Assembly: GCA_018398805.1 (NCBI GenBank)
Contig: JAGFBZ010000814.1
Span: 1,054,001-1,118,000 of the forward strand
Direction of reading: 5' to 3'
Origin: Hirundichthys speculiger
Lineage: Eukaryota > Chordata > Actinopteri > Beloniformes > Exocoetidae
DNA: 64,000 bases
The position numbers and the translations under genes are program-made. The notes beneath the pieces were generated by a model that worked only from the letters and a program-made list of their open reading frames with translations, was not told where the DNA came from and did not search any database. Within the stretch, counting starts at the first letter, position 1. Each line of letters starts with the position of its first letter. This document shows, in pieces, positions 1 through 12,046 of the stretch.

Positions 1-3000
1 TTTCCTGAAGGACTGAGCGAGTGTATCAGAGTGGAAGAAACAATTGCAAGTGTGAGAGGCCTGCATCTGGCCGTTACCATTCTGAAATCAACCGTGGGAA
101 TTTGTGTGCAACATATTTTTCTGTGTTCAAACACACAGAAAAACATGCAGACGAAGAGGATTTTTAGCATTCTGCTTCTGTCATGCATTTCTTCACACTT
201 CCTCTCTTTATCCTCTTGTTAGCAGGCATGCGTGTGTATGCACTGAGAGGTGTTCATCTTTTGTTTAATTGAAGTCAGTAAGTGCAAAAAAGAATATGTC
301 AACACAAACGCACAATGGCTGAGATACAGTCAAAAATAAATGTTTGTTGGCGATGGCTATCCTCCCTCAACCTCACGCTCCTTCTGCCATGGTGTTTCTC
401 TTGAGTCTAATTGCAGATGACAGTGTGTGTGTGTGTGTGTGTTGTGTGTCTTTGAGGGGGAAGGGAGTGGAAAGGTAGTTATCCGAGCCTAGAGAAAGAA
501 ATAGATAGAGAGGGATGTCCATAGGAAGAAAAACTGAAAATTGATTTAAAGTCTTGCATAAAGTAGAGGGACATTTTCTCTCAGTTTTTGTTGGAGTCAC
601 ATTCTGTGTAGCAAGAGTTGATAATCGGTCATATTAAACGGGAAATCAGGAACATTATTAAAAATGAGATTGAATGGACTTTAAAGCTTTAATGAAAAGA
701 GCAGCACTCAGTGTTAATAGCAAACAGAATTAAATCATGTAGAGATGGATGGAAACCACTCTCTTTCCAAATTTGATTGAATATCACTGAAATTGTTCAT
801 GTATGCTTACATATTTCAGGAAGGCTTTAATGTACAGAATAGACAGACAGAGACTTGCACTTACATGGAGGAAATGTTCAGGATTGTGTTGTAGTGCTTA
901 GAAAGTGCATTCACCAATATCTGATACTTTATACTTATATTTTAAAAGGGAATTTTGTACTTTTGCCTCCACATTTATCATTAGATACACATGCATAATC
1001 CATTTGAAATACTTTAGTATAAATTTATTTTATAAATATGTTAGTCTTTTTCCATTATTCATCTTAGGCCAGTTAAATTTGTTTTTACAAGATTGCATAT
1101 TTTTCAGTCAAATTGGTACTTACACTTTATGTTCCTGTGAACCTTTTTCCAAATAATCCCCATCATTTAGTGCTTTGGAATATTTGATCCATTTGTTTTA
1201 TTAATGACACAGCGGCACATTCAGTTTTATTTGCAATAGAATATTTCTAATTACTGCTACTGGCGTAAGATCATTCAGAAGGTAAAACACCAAACTGTTA
1301 CTCATTACTTACTGTGAAAAAGATTATTACCAAGTTTTTTGTGAGTTTACCTTCATATTCTGTCTCCCTGAGAGCATGTGAATGAATTCTCATTTAACCT
1401 AACGTTTGTTTTAAAAGGGGCTTAATGTGTGCGTGTGTTTGAGTGCGTCTGTTAAAGCGAGTCTGTGAGCATGCACATGTGTGACTGCATGTGTGCGTCC
1501 TCTCCCAGGGATGGCCGCTAATAGCTCGCCTCAGGCAACAATTTAACTCAGCCTAACAAGGTTCTCCCCAAAGTGGCCCCAGGGGCAGCTCTCACAGACA
1601 CAAATTGATCACAAAGACTATCACACGGCTCAGGCTGAACTCGGATCGGCCCAGCCTGCTCTGTTCCTTCCTTACCTGCTCTATTGTGCTCTCTGTCTCC
1701 AGTGGGATGATTTAACAGAATGCCTTATGAACATTAAATCTGATAAATCTGGGTTTAGAGAGCAAAAGCAACAACAGCAGTAGGCTTGGTTTCCTAATTG
1801 TACTGTCTTTATGAATGGAGGGAAACCTAATGTCAACATCCACACAGACTCTGATATGAGAGATTTAAGATCTTGGGATAGGGGGAAAAAAAAGGTAGAC
1901 TGAATAAGAGTCTCTTCAATGAGATTACTAGCACTAAAACAGGCTAATCTTTGTCATTAAGAAAAGATGCCTCAGTAGGCTAAGTCATATTAAAGGCTTA
2001 TTGTAGCCACTGTGTGCTATTCACCTGCCAACACTGGACACCTCACAGAGTGAGCTGTCTGCTGTAGAGACATCAGATAGCTCGTGTGCATTAAGTTTCA
2101 CTTCATCCATCATCTTTATACTGCTAGTGTCACAATGAAGAGGACATTTCTGGTTTGTTTGTTCAAAAGAAAAAAATACTAATAATGAAACTAATGAGCA
2201 TTTGTAATGGATCATTATTTATCCAAATATGATTATGTATAAAGTAGCTTGAAATGTTACATAGACACACACATTCTGCCCCTCAGCATATGAGCTAATC
2301 TGCTGGTTTGCAAATGTGGACTTTGGATACTGCTATTACAGATACTTGTGTTAATCATTGCTTCGAATGAGCAAGTGCAATCTGAGGACATGATAGTTTG
2401 CATCTGTGTGTGTATGTGCATGTGCCCCCGTGCATGGAGGTAAACACAAACTGACTGTTTTGCATGGGAGCACACTCTTGCTAAATCAAAGGTGCACACA
2501 CTTCTATGATATGTTGGTGTTACATAACTTTTAAGACTCTCACTTACTTACCCACTTATCCACTTTTTGTATCTCAGTCATTCACTCACTCATACTCGTA
2601 CCCTCTCTGTATCCCGTTTGTCCGCTGTCTTCCTCCAAGATTCTCATTTCACATTTTTGGGAGATCACATTAATTTGCTATAAAGTCACTGAAATGAAGT
2701 AGAGGCAAAGTGTATCATATGAATACATTAAAAAACAATGTCCTATGTCTTTTCTTTACTTGTTTTGAGCTGGATAAGTTGCTTTTTTTCTCACGTTAAT
2801 TCATCTTGTTTGCATGACAAGAACCGTTAAAACCAGAGTCGACCACAGAAGTGCAGGTGAGCATGCTCTTTGACTTTGGACTTTTAGGCAGTTCACTCAG
2901 TATCTCTCCCCACAAAACTGCATCAGTTGTGAGCTCATATTTGACTTGATTTCTGTGCTTAATAAGAAAATATTCTCTTCCCCCGGTTATTTACTAAAAT

Positions 3001-3930
3001 GTAAATCATAGGAAAATGTTAATATTGAATAGCATCGCACACCCACTGAGACACATGGCCTTCATGCGTGAGTAAAACTGACAAAACAGAGGAAGCTGTC
3101 ACAAGACTCTATGACTTCAAGGCAGATTTAGAGTTTAGGCGTGGTTCAGGCTGAAATCCCTCACGGCAAACATACAAACTGGAGCATGCCGTATAGTCCA
3201 CACTTTGTGTGCATTAAGATTAAACAAAGAGAGGGAATTCAGGGAGGAAAGGAACTGTTCCTCTAGACTACTGCAGAGGGATAAAGCCAACACGGGGTGC
3301 TTGCTAAGCCCATGCTAAGCAAACACGAGCTGTGATAGTGACTCTGCGGGACCACAGGAGTGCCATCCAGGCCTCTCACACACATACAGCATAGAGGGAT
3401 GTTTTAAGCAGACGCCGTGAGAAAGGTCAGGCAAGCACACACAGGGTGAGGGGTAGACTGTGGGTATGTGAAGACAGGTGACGAGGCAGAGGGAAGCGAG
3501 TCCTGAATGTAAGATTGTGTGCTTATAGGTGTATGTGTGTTTGTGTTGCAAAAGCACCCTGGTGGCACCTCAGTCAGTCAGTAGGACTGAGTTGAGGGAT
3601 TAATAGTGTGGCCTGCATGGGCTTGGGGTAATCTCTCCCCTCTTCTTACATAACGCAGGGCCATTAGTCAGCACAAAAACACAATAAACAACACAACAAC
3701 ACTGAGCTTGACGACTAACCACAAATACACCAAATATCACCAATAATCACTCAGGCCAGGTTCCCACTGTTGTGTGCAATAGCTGTATTTCGTAGAACAG
3801 AACTGAGTGATTTGGTTAAGATAGCAGGTCTCTAACCTACCCTCCATCGTGAGTTGCTGCCATTCGACGTGTTTCAGTTCATATCTTGAAGTATCTGTTT
3901 AGCTGCATTTGTCAGCAGATATAATTACAA

Positions 3931-3950
3931 GCGTGTTAATTAATGCACGC
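3931..3950. promoter_or_regulatory. Near-palindrome centred on TTAATTAA
   Basis: The 20-base block GCGTGTTAATTAATGCACGC is almost its own reverse complement. It is centred on a perfect TTAATTAA, which contains two opposed TAAT homeodomain core sites, with GCGTG/GCACGC arms. It lies in the proposed first intron, next to a further ATAATTAC motif. A role as a homeodomain dimer site is inference from the motif alone. Confidence 0.25.
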
Positions 3951-6513
3951 TAACTGTGAACAATTATAACTTCCCGTGCACCAGCTTCTAAATGTGTGGA
4001 CTCACGAGAGAAGTTATGTAGTTGTTAATGAATGCAATATTAACACTTTGCTCACAACCGTAAACACTTACTATGTAAAGTGCTAAACTGAGGTATTGGT
4101 GTGATTCGTGTTCCTCTTAACAGACATTACACAGCCAAAACCTTCAGACAGTGAATGAAAAAAAAAAAAATCCATTATGTCTTTTGTCTGTAATCACATT
4201 TTTTTAACATTAGCCATAAACTCAAGCCATCGAAGCACCATAGATTAATCTCCACAGACTGCTTCCGTTGGCTTGGACTAAAAATTGATCCCGGGATGCT
4301 TTTGAGCTGGACAAATCAATGTTCACACAAGCCTCCAAAGCAAAGCAGGATGGCACTAATTCTATTGGCATGAGGCCGTCATGCGTAGTATTGCAGCTTT
4401 TTTTTTTTTTTCTTTTTTTGAGTGTGTGTTGTTGGATTCTTCCTGCATCTGCATGTGAACACACAATGTCTCACATGGTAACCTAAGTAATGTCAGATTT
4501 GAAATCAACACTAATGAGTTGTCTTGGGTTCCAGAAAAATATCTTTTAGTGTTTCTTTTCCTGTTCTGTTGACACCAGTTGTCATCACCTCACTACTTTA
4601 CTCTCTTCTCACACTCCCCCCCAGTTCCTGTTATTTCATTGCACTCCAAGGTGAAGAGGAAATATGATTGACAAATATCTCTAATAGAAGAGATCAAACA
4701 ACGAGCCCTCCTTGCTGAACTCTTTGCCCTGTTGGAAAGCAAATGGCAGAAATGGGGAAAAACTCTTTTAGGCATATGCTTGAAATACAAAACATTAACA
4801 GACACAGGCTGTGGGTGCTAATATCAGTATCCCACAACAGAAAGAATTGACAAGAAAAATCCACGCAAACAATGCCGACTTCCTGTTTTCTAGCTACTTC
4901 ATATGTATGGAAACATTTGTCTGCTGAGTGTCTAGGCACTCTTTAACTCTTGTATTGATCAAAACTAAATGAAACATTTGGCTGGAGGATGTTGATGATG
5001 TTGGCTGGCTCTGATTTGAACGGGATAAAACACATCTGGGACTTTTGTAAATTCAAAATTACATTAATCAAAAAAAATTATCCATTAAAATTGAAATATT
5101 ATTTCTCTCAAAAATATGTGTTCCCATTATTGCTGGGTTTTTTTTTATTATATAACTATTTGGTTGGGTGTTTAACAGGAAAGCCTCAGCATCATGCACT
5201 TGAAAATCCTGAAATAATTATGTTATGAGGGCTGATGCTGATAAGGCCCTTGTGATAATATTGTGTCAGTTATTTTTCTTGTGTTTCCAGGCTGGGCGAA
5301 GCAGTGACATCATCTTCAGTCAGCGCTTCAGGAGTTGTGGCTTTTGTTAAATGATAATTGCCACAGCTCATAAGAGGCCTCTATTTTTTTATAACCTTGG
5401 TTGTGAGCACATTTTTGTGTAAGGACAGCCTAGACTCCACACAGCCACACACACACACACACACAGGTTGGGAGTGGGGGCCGCACGGCCCACGCTGATT
5501 TAATTCTATCTGACAAAACCCTTTGGGGCGTGCAGAGGGAGAGAGGAAGATGGAGAGAGAGAGAGAGAGAGAGAGGGAGGAAGAGCGAGAGACATGCTGA
5601 AAGAGGGGTGAGGGAGACGCTTCGGGGGCCTCTTCTGCCAACTACAGCTATAAAGTGAAAGCAGAAGCTTTCGGTATGCCCCCCCACCACCACCAAAGCC
5701 TTCTGTGCACGAGAGTGGACGCAAGGCCCATTAAAATGTGGATAAAACACAAGGTGCATGACAGAGAAGTTTGTCATGATTACAGGGAAAGAAGGAGAAA
5801 AGTGGGGTGCTTGGCCTTCTCCTAATTTGCTTGGCCCAGGTTTGATGGCCTGAAGCTGAAGCAGAAGATGGATTCAAATGACATTTAAACACAAAACCAT
5901 AGATAGATAGATAGTTAAATTATTCTGAGTACAAACTGGATTAAAAATTTATTTGGACCTATTCATTAAATTGTTACTATATTGATTCTGATATTCTTAA
6001 ATAGTTTTGTTGCTGAATCCATTATTGTTATCATTCTTATTATCAGTTATCACTTAAAAAAATAATTAACACAAATCTGGTAGATAATAATTCTGGGCAG
6101 TATTTATGTATTTATCCTCTGGTATATATTAGACTAGCTGTTAGTAATACAAAACCTCAGGACAATATCGCAATAATCTAATCATTTTTCTTTCAGTTGT
6201 ATGATTCGTTTCCAAGCATGAACTGTATTTTCATATGACAAGACATACTTTTCGGCACATATGTTTTCCACACTTTCATGTGGAGTTGAAACTGTCTACA
6301 GGTGGGGCAAACTCCTACTTTTTTTTTTTTTTTTTCCTTTTCTCAGATTTTACCCGGAACGTCCTTTAAACATCTGCAAACTCATTTCCCTGTGTCTGAG
6401 CGATTTTGCGTCACAGATATTGAGGTTCAGCATGATATAGTGAATAAAAAGTCCAAGGAAACCCTCAATCAAATCAAAGGCGGATTAGATATTAAAGCGC
6501 TCATGTTGGGCTT

Positions 6514-6537
6514 CACGTGACCCACAAACTTCACGTG
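6514..6537. promoter_or_regulatory. Tandem pair of CACGTG E-boxes
   Basis: Two identical TTCACGTG octamers put perfect CACGTG E-boxes at 6514-6519 and 6532-6537, 18 bp apart from start to start. They lie about 650 bp inside the proposed first intron. CACGTG is the core bound by CLOCK/BMAL1, USF and MYC-family bHLH proteins. RORbeta is known for circadian expression in retina and pineal, so the pair is a plausible regulatory site. No function is shown by sequence alone. Confidence 0.35.
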
Positions 6538-6639
6538 CTGATTGATGAGGGGGGAGAAAAAAATCTGATTAAAAGGGAATACAATTGCAAGGAAGGGTTT
6601 AGGTTGGGTTAACCTGCGTGTCAGCATGGATGATGAGGT

Positions 6640-7188
6640 GTGTGTGTGTGCGTAAGGGACTACGACTGTGCGCGCACAGGACGACATTGACTTTGGATTT
6701 CAACTTCCACGGCGCGGTGCGCAGGGTTACGGAAATGGGTTAGTGGAGCGCATCCCCATGAAGTTTACCGCGGGAGAGAGCTATACGATCACAAATAAAG
6801 CATCACTACAGCTCATGATCTGAGCTGATATGATGCGAGCCTGCACGCGCAGTTTCCGCTGGCATGAAGTGGAGGTCCAAAATCAACCGCCACTTTTTAA
6901 TTTGCAACTCCAGACCCCAGTGGCTTTATGCGTTAATTTGCAAAACGATTGGCCACGACAGTGGGTCCAAATAAACTTTTAAAATGTAATGTGACTTGGG
7001 AGACTGGAAAGAACTCCAGAGTGGTAGGTGTAAGGGGGGAAAAAAAGTGACAAAAAACAGTTATGAAAAAAAAAAATCAATAAATCCCAGAATAAACTTC
7101 CGAGGCCAAATGTCTGGCAAAGCTTGTCTCACAGTGTGTTTGTTAGGAAGTGTGTTTATTTAATCTGAGAGCAGCGACGCGGTCTTAC
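6640..7188 (-). other. CpG-rich flank just inside the proposed first intron
   Basis: CpG dinucleotides become frequent from about 6660 (GCGCGC, CGGCGCGG, CCGCGGG, GCACGCGCAG), in contrast to the CpG-poor DNA on either side of the block. The block includes GATTGG (an inverted CCAAT) near 6950. It merges with the CpG-rich region around the proposed exon and probably belongs to the same CpG-island-like promoter region. Confidence 0.4.
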
Positions 7189-7195
7189 CTCGCAT
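7189..7195 (-). CDS. rorb: Candidate first coding exon of rorb (nuclear receptor RORbeta, isoform 1 start)
   Basis: On the minus strand an ATG at 7195-7193 is followed by CGA G and then the consensus donor GTAAGA (7188-7183). The coding part is therefore only ATGCGAG, giving Met-Arg and the first base of codon 3. From memory, vertebrate RORB isoform 1 begins Met-Arg-Ala-Gln-Ile-Glu and its first exon ends after exactly ATGCGAG, the next exon supplying CA CAA ATT and the DNA-binding domain. RORbeta is a nuclear transcription factor of retina, pineal and brain that binds ROR response elements as a monomer. The start has A at -3. An upstream ATG at 7250-7248 opens 20 codons in a different frame and would be an overlapping uORF. 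The alternatives are a non-coding 5' exon of another gene, or a first exon using that upstream ATG. Seven bases cannot prove identity; the CpG context, the perfect donor and the gene-poor upstream DNA add support. Confidence 0.45.
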
Positions 7196-7760
7196 CGTGT
7201 TGGCGTTGCTGGAGCTGGTGCTGAGGCTCGCTTCCCGAAGCAGCAGTCATGAAGAAACAAACATAAACACTTAAAGAAAAGGGGACTGCGGAGGGAAAGA
7301 TCCTCGTTTAAAAACAACAACAACGAAGAGAGCGTAGATGACGTGCGTCAGCGTCCACTGGCTGCCCTGACTGGAAGCGTCTCTGCGCTGAAGGCATCCC
7401 AGACCGGGGCGCAGGGAGGCGGGCTGAGGTCGGTCGGTGCGTGGGTCGGTGCGCTCTGCTCGTGTGGCCGTTTTTCTCATGACATCTGCGCTCTCACCTC
7501 TAAGGGAGGGTTTCACTGTTTTCTGCCGGCTGAGGGAGGGAAGAGCGCATAGGAGAGGTTTTGCCCGGTGGCCCGGATTGGACTGGAGCACTTTCCGCTC
7601 CTCCCACTCTCTCCTGCTCTCTGCCTCCAGCCTCCGGAGCCTGTACACACACACAGCGCGCGCGCGCACACGCAGTCTGAGCACTCACACCAGCAAAAAT
7701 CACTGAAGTCTTTTTTAACCTCACCTTCAGCCTTGCGCAATTTAGGTCGTTTAACGTGAA
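7196..7760 (-). promoter_or_regulatory. rorb: CpG-rich 5' UTR and promoter region of the proposed gene
   Basis: This block is rich in CpG and GC, with GCGCGCGCGC near 7658 and many CG steps at 7340-7600, and lies directly upstream of the proposed start on the minus strand. A possible 5' UTR intron can be read: donor GAG|GTGAGA (exon edge at 7498) and acceptor CCCTCCGCAG (exon resumes at 7285), which would make an intron of about 212 bp. No TATA box stands out, which fits a CpG-island promoter. The start of transcription cannot be fixed from sequence. Short open frames on both strands here are composition effects. Confidence 0.4.
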
Positions 7761-10517
7761 TGCACTGAAAAGAGTAAATCTTTAATCTGGTCTCGGATGT
7801 CACAGTCTGTCTAGTCGAAGGAGTTTCCTCTTGGTTCGAAGCGTCTTAAAAAGTGATTCAAAATAATTAATTCACACTGGACGTATATTCTATTAAAACA
7901 TTCTTCTATTGTGTGCATTGAATTCAAAAGATTTGCAAAAGATTGCCTTTAGTTACAATAGGACAGAAAATCAGAGGAAAAAAAATATTGCTGATAAAAT
8001 TGCTCACACAGACAATCAAGAATACATTCCATATTAGACGATTTAAAATGGCAATCGGGCATCACATTCTCAACAAAAAAACAAAAATCTCAAATAGAGT
8101 TTTTAAATTCCCACACTATTTATGTTGAATTTGTCATTTTTTTTAATTAATTTAATAAACAAAACATTAAGAACATATGTACAGGTGTTTACAGCCTATA
8201 AATGAGTTTCAGGTATGATAATAATTTGCATTGCTTTGAATAATAGATGGATTATATTTAAATGTTTATCAGTTAAAGTCTTGGCTCTGATCCTGTATAG
8301 ACCACAGTACATAGAGGTTAAAACATCATGTCACAGAAAGAGGAACAGCTCAGATGACAGGAACTGTCTCAGGTGTCCTCAGTATGGTTTTCAGGGTGGG
8401 GTCCTCTCCTTCCTCTGAGAAACACTTAAATACTGACCTGAAAAATGAAAGAGTACGTGCAGGTTACAGTAGACCCTCACTGTACTGTACAAGGAGCGAC
8501 CTAGTGTAAGATGCAGGGTGGCAAAATGCACGTAAGATACATTATGTGTGATCTGAACATCAAACATTTGTACTCAGACTTTCAAGTTATCAAGCCGCAC
8601 AGGTGTGTTTAAGATGAACTGTACAGGGTCATATAGCTTGGTGGTGTTTCCACATGTTTCACATAATTTAGTGTGTGGTGCATGAATGGTTTCATGGTTC
8701 ATAGAAGCCATATATTTGTCTGCATGGTCCACTTATACCTTTAAACAGACATGAAATCCCTTCATGATATAATCACAACTGTAGATGTCCTATAATAACT
8801 GTTGTAGTGCTTTATGTTGGTAATTGATTAGTTTGGAAAATCTATTACAGCAAAAACTGTTTCATGTCTGTTTTGTACCAAACTGTTGAAATTGTCTTTG
8901 AGCTGCGATTTACGTTCTACCATAATTCTATGCTTTACACTCTTGAACAATAGAGCCATCAAAAGCTTTATCTTCTGTGTACAGTTAAAGAGAAGAAAAG
9001 AAAAAAAACTACATTAAGAGCGACGTGCCTGCCATGCCTGTCTTTTTAAAAGTCTTTTTAAATGTTTTTTTGTTCATGCATTTTATTTAAAGAGAAAGCT
9101 GATGCCTTTGATCTATCAGAAGCAGCAGCAGATTTACTTCACCTACATAACCTCATGATCACAGGACAAAAGGCTGACTTATTGAAGTAAGAGACACCCT
9201 GACCCGACTCCTTGTGACCTCTGGTTCTGTGCTCAGAGAAATATTAGCAAAATTCATAAAAGAAAGGGAAAAAAAAAGGAAAGAAACAAATACACTTTCC
9301 CACTATGTGCAAAAGTGAGTGTGGATACTCTCAGTGCTGAAAAGAGCCATTCCTGTCACTCGCTGTTAGCATCACAGGCAGTGTTCAGCGTCTGTCATTA
9401 GAGCTGTTTTCAAAAAGATAGCTCTGTTGGAGCCTTCGTCAGTCTGTGCAAGGTAGGCTTGGAGAGGGGCAGGTGTGGGCAAGAGGCGCTTTCACCCCGC
9501 TCTCTTTCAGCCTCTTTAGCTGTGGCCCAGGAAGGAGACCCACTGAAAGAAACCGAGAGAGAAACTGCCCCAAGCACATCTCCACTGACCTACATTTCAT
9601 CTGTCGCTTTTCTTCCCCTCTCTTCCCTTTTTTCATCTCTTATCTCTATGGTACCAACAGCTCCACAATTGTGATGTAATGACCAAAGCAAGCGTGATCA
9701 AATCGCAGACTGGTCAGGGTGAAACACTGTGAAGGACAGGCAGACAGAAGAATGAGATAGATAGAAAGAGAAAGATAGATGGTAGAGAGGAGGGGTTAAA
9801 ATGAAAGATTGAGGTAGTTAGTACATAAGAATATAATAAAGGTCTCCTCCCATTTAGTCAAAGAAGTAAGATGTGTGTGTTTTTGTGATCCGTGTGCTGT
9901 GTGGACATCAATCCATCTGAGAGCTGGGGACTCCATTAGAAGGATTACCTTTCTTTGCCTACATTTACCATTTTTCCAAAGCCACAGAGCAAAAAAGAGA
10001 AAAAAAACCACATTATTATTTTTACATGAGCACGTATGTACATATTCCGTTCAGAAAGAACATAACATGAGGAGATATACTGGCATGTAGGCTGCTCTGT
10101 CCATATGGTTGTAAGAGGGAGGAAGGGAGCTGAGTAGGCTATGCCTAAGGGTCGAACTTGGAGGAGAGGAAGCAGCAGTCTGCTCTTATATGGGAATCTC
10201 AGGTCCTTCTGTTCTTTATGTCTCAGTGTCTGCTTCTGCTGGCATCGTTTGCTACATCTCAGTCTGTCTACCTGTCTGACTGACAGTCGTCTGACCCTGG
10301 AGGTTGTCAGGCCCGCTCTAACAATACAAGTAATTACTGGTGATGCTGCGATATGAACACCATATCTTGCCTTATTTTTTTCATTTCATTTTTACATGCA
10401 GTTTTTTTTTTTTTTTTTGCATTTAAATATATGGTTTAGTTTGTTTCTGCCTTGGTTTTGTGGCTTGTAGTTTGGACTTGTAGTTTTTAATGATGCAGTA
10501 TATCTCAGCAGCTATTG
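7761..10517. other. Intergenic stretch, nothing recognised
   Basis: This is AT-rich single-copy-looking DNA with short A/T runs and no convincing exon, RNA gene or known transposon. Open frames on both strands are short and unlike protein. On the present reading it is the proximal upstream region of the proposed rorb promoter, so it may contain enhancers that cannot be read by eye. Confidence 0.5.
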
Positions 10518-10950
10518 TAACCCCAATTCCAAAAAAGTTGGGATGTTGTGTAAAATGTAATTATAAACAGAATGCAATGATTTGCAAATCTTGTAAACCC
10601 ATATTTTATTTCGGATAGAAAAAAAAGAAAACATATTAAATGTTGAAACTGTGACATTTTACCATTTCATGCAAAATATTAGCTCATTTTGAGTTTGATG
10701 GCAGCAACACATCTCAAAAAGGTTGGAACGGGTGCAAGAAAAGACTGGAAATATAATTGATTCCAATCAAAACAAATTCAGGAGCATTAACATAAGTGGG
10801 TTTTTAAGAAGCATTTCAGAGAGCCAGAGCCTCTCTGATGTAAAGATGGGCAGAGGTTCACCAACTTGCCAGAAATTGAGTTCAAATGGAACAGTTTATG
10901 AGCAGTGTTCCTGTCTGGAAATTCATGTATTTTATGTTCTACCCCTTTGC
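10518..10950 (+). mobile_element. 5' part of an IS630/Tc1-type DNA transposon common in fish
   Basis: The left end carries the inverted-repeat start ACCCCAATTCCAAAAAAGTT, which I recognise as the end of a very abundant fish DNA transposon whose transposase has a helix-turn-helix and a Tc1/mariner-like catalytic domain. The following leader, with its GATTTGCAAATC-like segment and ACATCTCAAAAAGGTTGGAACGG, also matches that family. Near 10842 the N-terminal peptide VKMGRGSPTCQK can be read in one frame (family form about MGRGSPLC). After about 10950 the match stops, so the catalytic domain and right end are missing. A separate central fragment of the same family lies at 24865-25165. Confidence 0.65.
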
Positions 10951-12031
10951 ATACAAATATAAATGACATTTGTATGAACATGCTTGGTCATGTGCAGCCC
11001 AGAGAAGCATGATAGTTAATGTGAAAACACACAATATCTGCATAGCTAATTATACTGCCTTCAGCTTCAGTTGTGTCTAATGCTGTTTAGTTGTCAGTGT
11101 GCAAAAATGCTGAACTAAGATGGTGCACATGCATCTACTACTTTCTGTTTAAGTCACTTGACCTTCGTATAGTCTTATAGGAGGTATATGCTTACAGTTG
11201 CTTCCCTGAATAGATTTATTATTTTTTTTGTTCTTTTATACAGTCTATAAACCATAATATCACCAACTGGTTTGTGGACTATTTTGAGTCCATGAGTTGG
11301 CCATTAATGTCTTGAGTCGAGTCTGAGGAATGAATCAGACTGAGAACCCAAGGAAACTGCGTATTCCAGTGGCAAGTCCACCTTTTCTTGGGAGTCCACA
11401 ATGGAAGATTTACATTTTATTACAAATGTCATTGGATTATATAAAATTCACTTCCTAAAGTAAAAAGAGCTGTAGAAACCAACACCATTTTTTTTAACCG
11501 TGTTGGAAGGATGTATATTTGTCCTGTAAAGTAGGACTTTTTAACATATTGGTTTATAATTATTCGTTTGTGATTTAAAATGGACTTAAATTGCCATTTC
11601 AAGTTCACATTTTTGCAATGGCTTAATTTTTCATCCTCTGATGTTGTCTTTTCTCACACTTGTCTTTTTAGACAGGTAAAGACATGTGAAACTTGAGTAA
11701 AACCCTCACTGACTTTGATGCCATACTATGACTAACGCTATGTTGACAGAAGTACATGACTGGTCCTAAAATAAACCAACAATTGAACGTATAGACCTAC
11801 AGCAAGTGAACTAATAAGAGCATAAAGGACAGGAGGGGGACTGAGACAGTTCAGCCAATATCACAGCTGAAGAAGTGACTGAGTTGGAGACTGAGTAGAG
11901 ACCCAGAAAGGCCACTTCTCTGCACCGACTGAATGAGACGCATGCTTCTCAATCATGACTAGAATACACCTTCAATTTATGAGTAAACACTCTCCGAAAT
12001 GGTAAATGAATCAAAACAGATATTTCAGGAG
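10951..12031. other. Intergenic stretch, nothing recognised
   Basis: AT-rich DNA without a convincing exon or repeat family. It separates the transposon fragment from the SINE insertion. Confidence 0.45.
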
Positions 12032-12046
12032 AAATGAATCAAGTGA

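Larger units (their letters stand above)
1..7188 (-). other. rorb: Candidate intron 1 (5' part) of rorb, mostly unique non-coding DNA
   Basis: If the first exon at 7189 is read correctly, this stretch is the beginning of a long first intron on the minus strand. I see no exon in it. I looked for the alternative RORbeta2 first exon, whose N-terminus differs from isoform 1, and did not find it. The stretch holds simple repeats: (TG)n near 430-452, (AC)n near 5444-5466, and a (GA)n run near 5551-5576 inside a purine-rich block. It also holds several complex, non-repetitive AT/GC-mixed blocks (about 1500-1750, 3880-3990, 5165-5280 and 6880-6980) that resemble regulatory DNA in composition only. 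No transposon was recognised. The intron assignment depends wholly on the exon call. Confidence 0.4.

Noticed and set aside
1..7188. Alternative RORbeta2 first exon
   Set aside because: Looked for on the minus strand from the expected peptide; no matching segment was found in this stretch.
7189..7250. Alternative first exon starting at the upstream ATG (MTAASGSEPQHQLQQ...)
   Set aside because: It has a poor start context and no family I recognise; kept only as a possible overlapping uORF.
7271..7684. 137-codon minus-strand frame in the CpG-rich region
   Set aside because: It is in the proposed 5' UTR; its length follows from GC-rich composition and it lacks protein-family features.
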